Assembly: GCA_016930175.1 (NCBI GenBank)
Contig: JAFGHJ010000012.1
Coordinates: forward strand, 1-34,791
Length of the DNA: 34,791 nucleotides
Direction of reading: 5' to 3'
Source of the DNA: Caldifarciminota bacterium
GTDB lineage: Bacteria > Hydrothermota > UBA3072
Part shown: piece by piece, positions 32,167 to 34,791 of the stretch
Numbering within the stretch: the stretch's first letter is position 1
Layout of the letters: each line of letters starts with the position of its first letter
Notes under the pieces: model-generated
Told to the model about the DNA's origin: nothing
The model's input: the letters and a program-made list of their open reading frames with translations, nothing else
Database searches by the model: none
Position numbers and translations under genes: made by a program

Positions 32167-32571
32167 TCAACAATATTGTTTTAAAAAATCGGCTGGTTTT
32201 AATATTTTTATTTTTCGAAATTCGGAAAGTTCCAGTAAATGAGCATCTCCGGATATAATGAAATCAGCTTCCGATTCGATTGCGCATTCAAGTAGCGTAT
32301 TATCTTGAGGGTCTTTTTTTATTATATCTAATTTGATCTTCGGACTAACAAGTTCTGCAATCGAATCAAGAGAGGAAATTATGTAACGTATGTTTTCTTC
32401 TGCAATATTAAACTTTTCCCGTGCTAAAACTCCTTCAATTTCACTAATAATCTCTTTTGAAATGTATAATTCTATTTCGCCCTCTATTGCGAGTTCTAAA
32501 CATTTTCTGGGAGAGCCGCCGAATAAAATAGCAGAAATTAAAACGTTAGTGTCAAAAACAACTTTAAACAA
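32167..32571 (-). CDS. PIN-domain toxin of the COG1569 / PIN_3 type
   Basis: A 134-residue protein of the 'putative toxin-antitoxin system, PIN family' group. Acidic active-site candidates are D7 in 'VFDTNVLISAI', E44 in 'IISEIEGVL', D90 in 'DPQDNTLLECA' and D109 in 'SGDAHLL'. The 'KDPQDN' and 'ISGDAHLL' segments distinguish this group from VapC proper. It starts 1 base after its antitoxin gene. RNA target unknown. Confidence 0.9.
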   Translation of the reverse strand: MFKVVFDTNVLISAILFGGSPRKCLELAIEGEIELYISKEIISEIEGVLAREKFNIAEENIRYIISSLDSIAELVSPKIKLDIIKKDPQDNTLLECAIESEADFIISGDAHLLELSEFRKIKILKPADFLKQYC

Positions 32572-32572
32572 G

Positions 32573-32812
32573 TTACTGCTCTTTTCTGTAAGCTTCTATT
32601 TCTTTTTCCACATCCGCTTCAGAAAGCCCTTTGTCCCGGTTAAGGATGTCTCCGTAAGAAAAAATCTTTTTCCATCTTTCTTTTCTATCGATGTAAATTC
32701 TCGCCGCTTCACGTACAAGTTCAGACCTTGAACGGGATTCTTCTTTCGCTATGTCGTCAATTTTCTTTAATAAATCCTTCTTAAACGATATATTTACAGT
32801 TTTATTCTTCAA
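32573..32812 (-). CDS. Ribbon-helix-helix antitoxin (CopG-like)
   Basis: A 79-residue antitoxin. The N-terminal strand 'NKTVNISFKKDLLKKIDDIA' and helix 'SRSRSELVREAARIYI' form a ribbon-helix-helix; the acidic C-terminus ('LSEADVEKEIEAYRKEQ') probably binds the PIN toxin. I start at TTG 32812: GGGAGG (32818-32823) lies 5 bases upstream and the RHH strand begins immediately. The in-frame ATG further upstream (32872) would place the promoter inside the gene and add a Tyr-rich lead. Pair partner is the toxin at 32167-32571. Confidence 0.85.
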   Translation of the reverse strand: MKNKTVNISFKKDLLKKIDDIAKEESRSRSELVREAARIYIDRKERWKKIFSYGDILNRDKGLSEADVEKEIEAYRKEQ

Positions 32813-32823
32813 TTTAACCTCCC

Positions 32824-32872
32824 ATATACAATATATGTATCTATAATATATACAATTTTTGTATTTTGGCAA
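32824..32872 (-). promoter_or_regulatory. Promoter/operator of the RHH-PIN pair
   Basis: On the minus strand TTGCCA (32867-32872), 18-bp spacer, TATTAT (32843-32848). Copies of ATTGTATAT flank the -10 on both sides (near 32824-32832 and 32848-32856), suitable as RHH half-sites for autorepression. Confidence 0.5.
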
Positions 32873-32975
32873 GAATGAATTAGCCGCAAAGGCACCAAGT
32901 CACAAAAGTAGTCATGAGTCTTGTGTTGTGAGTCAAAAACAATAAGGGAAGACCGTGGTTGGTAAAGTGTAAACG
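32873..32975. repeat. Short intergenic stretch with dispersed motif
   Basis: Contains CGCAAAGGCACCAAGTCACAAAAG words (about 32882-32906), a degenerate copy of the CACAAAG family. No gene is seen. Confidence 0.4.
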
Positions 32976-33004
32976 AAAAAAGGCGGGGAATACCCGCCTT
33001 TTTT
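32976..33004 (-). terminator. Terminator of microprotein gene copy B (bidirectional)
   Basis: A perfect 12-bp stem (32976-32987 with 32993-33004, core GGCGGG) around a 5-base loop, with A/T runs at both feet so that either strand ends in six T residues. It lies 22 bases beyond the microprotein stop, like its counterpart at copy A. Confidence 0.85.
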
Positions 33005-33026
33005 ATCCTTCTTAAGTTTTTGCTTT

Positions 33027-33095
33027 CTACTTTAACTCGTTTGCTATCTGATATTCTACTCTATATTGCTCGAATCTTTTATTTGTTAATTTCAT
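33027..33095 (-). CDS. 22-residue microprotein, copy B
   Basis: A 23-codon gene whose product starts MKLTNKRFE, continues YR and EYQIA like copy A (21584-21658), and ends in a different tail (NELK). The Shine-Dalgarno GGAGG lies 7 bases upstream of the ATG, and the ECF-like promoter and terminator are arranged as in copy A. Compared codon by codon with copy A over 18 positions, 6 differ silently and only 2 change the residue (N10Q, E13V). No hydrophobic segment. The gene stands alone between two toxin-antitoxin pairs, so the two copies share no flanking gene. Confidence 0.75.
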   Translation of the reverse strand: MKLTNKRFEQYRVEYQIANELK

Positions 33096-33122
33096 TTTTA
33101 AAACCTCCGTTTATTTATAAAG

Positions 33123-33151
33123 TTAGACGCGAAGGGGAGAGATTTGTTTCA
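33123..33151 (-). promoter_or_regulatory. ECF-sigma-like promoter of microprotein copy B
   Basis: On the minus strand TGAAAC (33146-33151), 16-bp spacer, CGTC (33126-33129) continuing TAACTT. Boxes and spacing equal those of copy A while the spacer sequence has drifted. Confidence 0.55.
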
Positions 33152-33300
33152 ACTTTTATTAACCACGAAACACACAAAATACACTAAATTTTTTATTTGT
33201 TTTTACTAAATGCCAATCCCTAAATCCCAAATCCTAAAATTTGGACGCAGATTTTCAGGATTAAGAGGATTTTTTGTTTTTGTTTTCTTCTAACTACTAT
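33152..33300. repeat. Dispersed intergenic motifs
   Basis: CACGAAACACACAAAATACAC words (33163-33185) followed by ACGCAGATTTTCAGGATTA and a T-run (33243-33285), the same two motifs found together at 21459-21519. No gene is seen. Confidence 0.5.
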
Positions 33301-33606
33301 TTACTTGTTACCAACAGTCGCTTTTTTCGGAAAACTAATTATATTAGCCGGCTTATGCTGCATGGCCTTCCACAAATCGAGCTTAATTTGCATATTAAGC
33401 CAGCTCTCAGGACTGGTGTTGGTTGCTTCACCAATTCTTACCGCCATTTGCGGACTTAATGACGTTTTTCCGTTAATAAGCTCATAGAGAGCTTTCCGAC
33501 TAACCCCTAAATCTTTTGCCGCTTCGGCGACCGATAATCCTGAAGGTTTTATTACATCCTCTAACAAAACTTCGCCCGGATGTGTCGGCTTTCTTTTGTT
33601 TACCAT
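33301..33606 (-). CDS. higA: HigA-type antitoxin
   Basis: A 101-residue HTH protein of the HigA/VapI group: 'THPGEVLLEDVIKPSGLSVAEAAKDLGVSRKALYELINGKTSLSPQMAVRIGEATNTSPESWLNMQ' is close to the family consensus (quoted features: HPGE start, HTH at about 24-46, SPESWLNMQ). It binds its own promoter and neutralises HigB. It has a Shine-Dalgarno (GAGAGGTGA) and follows higB by 15 bases, toxin first as usual for this system. Confidence 0.93.
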   Translation of the reverse strand: MVNKRKPTHPGEVLLEDVIKPSGLSVAEAAKDLGVSRKALYELINGKTSLSPQMAVRIGEATNTSPESWLNMQIKLDLWKAMQHKPANIISFPKKATVGNK

Positions 33607-33621
33607 TTTTTATCACCTCTC

Positions 33622-33900
33622 TTAATGATAATCCTTGTAGTCAACCATAATCGCATCTTCACCTGTAAATTTAAAAGTTATCCTCCAATTTCCGCTTACC
33701 CATACCGAGTAAACATCCCTGCTTTTCCCTGATAATTTATGTAGTTTATAACCCGGAAGATTCATATCTTTTGGACTAGTAGATGCATCCAAACGGTCCA
33801 ATATTCTCGCAAGCTTTTTCGCATGTTCCGGATTTATTCCTTTCTTATTCCCGTCGTTAAAAAACTGCTCGAGCCCTTTATGCTTGAATTCCTTTATCAT
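33622..33900 (-). CDS. higB: HigB-type RelE-fold toxin
   Basis: A 92-residue mRNA-interferase-like toxin. 'IKEFKHKGLEQFF' opens the chain, 'LDRLDASTSPKDMNLPGYKLHKL' leads to the core strand 'VYSVWVSGNWRITFKF', and it ends 'VDYKDYH', all typical of the HigB/YgiT-associated plasmid-maintenance killer family that cuts mRNA on the ribosome. First gene of higBA. The ATG lies 7 bases after the -10 box, so translation is predicted to be leaderless. Confidence 0.93.
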   Translation of the reverse strand: MIKEFKHKGLEQFFNDGNKKGINPEHAKKLARILDRLDASTSPKDMNLPGYKLHKLSGKSRDVYSVWVSGNWRITFKFTGEDAIMVDYKDYH

Positions 33901-33907
33901 TGTTTAT

Positions 33908-33936
33908 AATATAATATGTAACCTGTTACGTGTCAA
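33908..33936 (-). promoter_or_regulatory. higBA promoter with palindromic operator in the spacer
   Basis: On the minus strand TTGACA (33931-33936), 17-bp spacer, TATATT (33908-33913). The spacer contains the inverted repeat GTAAC-AG-GTTAC, with a further GTAAC just upstream of the -35, so HigA bound there would block RNA polymerase. Confidence 0.7.
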
Positions 33937-34210
33937 GTTACAAATATTATTTTCTCAAATTACTTTGCGAAGAGGAACGGAGATTTTTCCGTCGTCGGTC
34001 TTCGGTCAATAGTTTATTTGTTTTCTTTGACTGATAACTATATTTTCTAAAACCTAAAACCTAATTTCTCACACAAAGCCGCAAAGAACTCAGAGATTTT
34101 TTTATTCGTTGTCACAATGTCAAGCACCGTCCCCCAATAGTTGCATTTACTAATATACTGATTCGAAGAATCTATGTATTTACAATTTAAGGTCTGACCT
34201 GTTAATACTG
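33937..34210. repeat. Intergenic repeat field between higBA and the last gene
   Basis: No gene is seen. It holds CACAAAGCCGCAAAGAACTC words followed by a T-run (34070-34107), the second copy of GTCAAGCACCGTCCCC (34119-34134) and a GATTCGAAGAATC palindrome (34151-34163). Confidence 0.55.
34119..34134. repeat. GTCAAGCACCGTCCCC repeat, copy 2
   Basis: Identical to 31019-31034; similarity continues loosely as an AATA...TTGC segment on the right in both copies. Confidence 0.6.
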
Positions 34211-34630
34211 TTATTTAAACATTTGGCCCTGGATTGTAATAAACTGTGGTTGTGAATCTTCTTTGTTTACAAATGCCTGGCCTTTTTTCCCTTTTACTGT
34301 TATCCGGGAAATTTTCATTACCAGATCGCTGATTTCTTCCTTTTTGAGTTTTTTTGCGCCGTACAAAAATGCGGTTCTCGAATCGGCATTACACCATACA
34401 GTGAAGCCCCAATCCATAAAACGTTTTACTAACTTATCTACGTCATTCAGAGGTATCCATGTGCCAAATTCAAAATCGGCTTTTAAATCGTAAAACCTAT
34501 TATATTGATCTATTTGAGTCAAAGGAGGCATAGCAGACAGATATTGTTTTAATAGAGTTAACTCTAAATTGTCCAGGAAGTGAGCTTCCTTCTTGCCTCT
34601 TGTCTTTTTAAAAAAATCAAATAATCCCAT
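34211..34630 (-). CDS. Hypothetical protein, 139 residues
   Basis: Not recognised. The chain begins 'MGLFDFFKK', an amphipathic opening seen in many small cytosolic proteins, then a basic patch. A compact soluble region contains 'FGTWIPLNDVDKLVKRFMDWGFTVWC' and 'NADSRTAFLYGAKKL'. No signal peptide, membrane helix or metal site. The start is well supported by AGGAGG in the leader (about 34642-34648), although the gap to the ATG is longer than usual. It stands alone after the higBA region; a single regulatory or stress-related gene is possible but unsupported. Confidence 0.6.
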   Translation of the reverse strand: MGLFDFFKKTRGKKEAHFLDNLELTLLKQYLSAMPPLTQIDQYNRFYDLKADFEFGTWIPLNDVDKLVKRFMDWGFTVWCNADSRTAFLYGAKKLKKEEISDLVMKISRITVKGKKGQAFVNKEDSQPQFITIQGQMFK

Positions 34631-34741
34631 TTTTTTATTACCTCCTAAAGTTTATGAAATTATACCGAAAAAAGAAATAAATGTCAAGAAGCAAATAGCC
34701 ACGAAGACACTAAGACACGAAGTTTTTTATTTGTTTTTTAC

Positions 34742-34765
34742 ACACCAACGCACTAACACACTAAC
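34742..34765 (-). repeat. 8-bp-phased TAAC tract (3 units)
   Basis: Units ACACCAAC, GCACTAAC, ACACTAAC in strict register. It follows a CACGAAGACACTAAGACACG motif (34698-34720), itself roughly 8-bp periodic. The window ends in TGACTGATGACTG, a 7-bp-phased word. Confidence 0.65.
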
Positions 34766-34791
34766 TTTAATTATTTTTTGACTGATGACTG

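Overview
The window looks like a chromosomal segment from an uncultured, AT-rich, Gram-negative-type bacterium. It has signal peptides, a lipoprotein lipobox, C-terminal-aromatic outer-membrane beta-barrels, MurA and a sigma-54 activator. Housekeeping genes sit in tightly overlapping operons, and almost every long intergenic space is packed with short quasi-repeats. That repeat style is one I associate with candidate phyla of the FCB/WOR-3 kind, but no rRNA or ribosomal protein is present, so the placement is a guess.

Left to right: (1) 0.3-5.2 kb, a five-gene minus-strand operon (TIGR04076-like protein, rpe, guaA, and two membrane/envelope proteins, one with an intact von Willebrand A MIDAS site). 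(2) 5.6-6.9 kb, a tandem zinc-ribbon protein and a lipoprotein, closed by a perfect terminator. (3) 7.3-10.6 kb, a GT4 glycosyltransferase with a helical C-terminal domain, then a GH130 mannoside phosphorylase. (4) 10.6-13.7 kb, minus-strand methionine genes metY-metX-metW; metY has no usable start codon in this sequence. (5) 14.0-21.4 kb, a seven-gene minus-strand operon polX-murA-nadB-hpf-hprK-radical SAM-yggS. (6) 21.5-24.8 kb, a 24-residue microprotein gene, two paralogous small beta-barrels, a HAD phosphatase and a GNAT acetyltransferase. (7) 25.0-29.9 kb, a plus-strand operon: secreted tandem-domain protein, outer-membrane beta-barrel, sensor kinase and NtrC-type regulator. It is preceded by a sigma-54-like -24/-12 element and two 18-bp operators. 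(8) 30-34.8 kb, an accessory region with three different toxin-antitoxin pairs (vapBC, a RHH/PIN-3 pair, higBA), a TM-TPR-zinc-ribbon protein, a second copy of the microprotein gene, an unknown 139-residue protein and many repeats.

The most notable signals are these. Two dispersed copies of a 22-24-residue microprotein gene are conserved mainly at the protein level. Both lie behind an ECF-sigma-like promoter (TGAAAC, 16 bp, CGTC) and both are followed by a terminator. The sigma-54 envelope-sensing locus carries its own tandem operators. Several genes have consensus -35/-10 boxes ending only 6-10 bases before the start codon, which implies leaderless mRNAs. Intergenic tracts repeat GTTA (or TAAC) in strict 8-bp phase, and others have 7-bp phase. 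No tRNA, rRNA, CRISPR array or intact transposase was seen.
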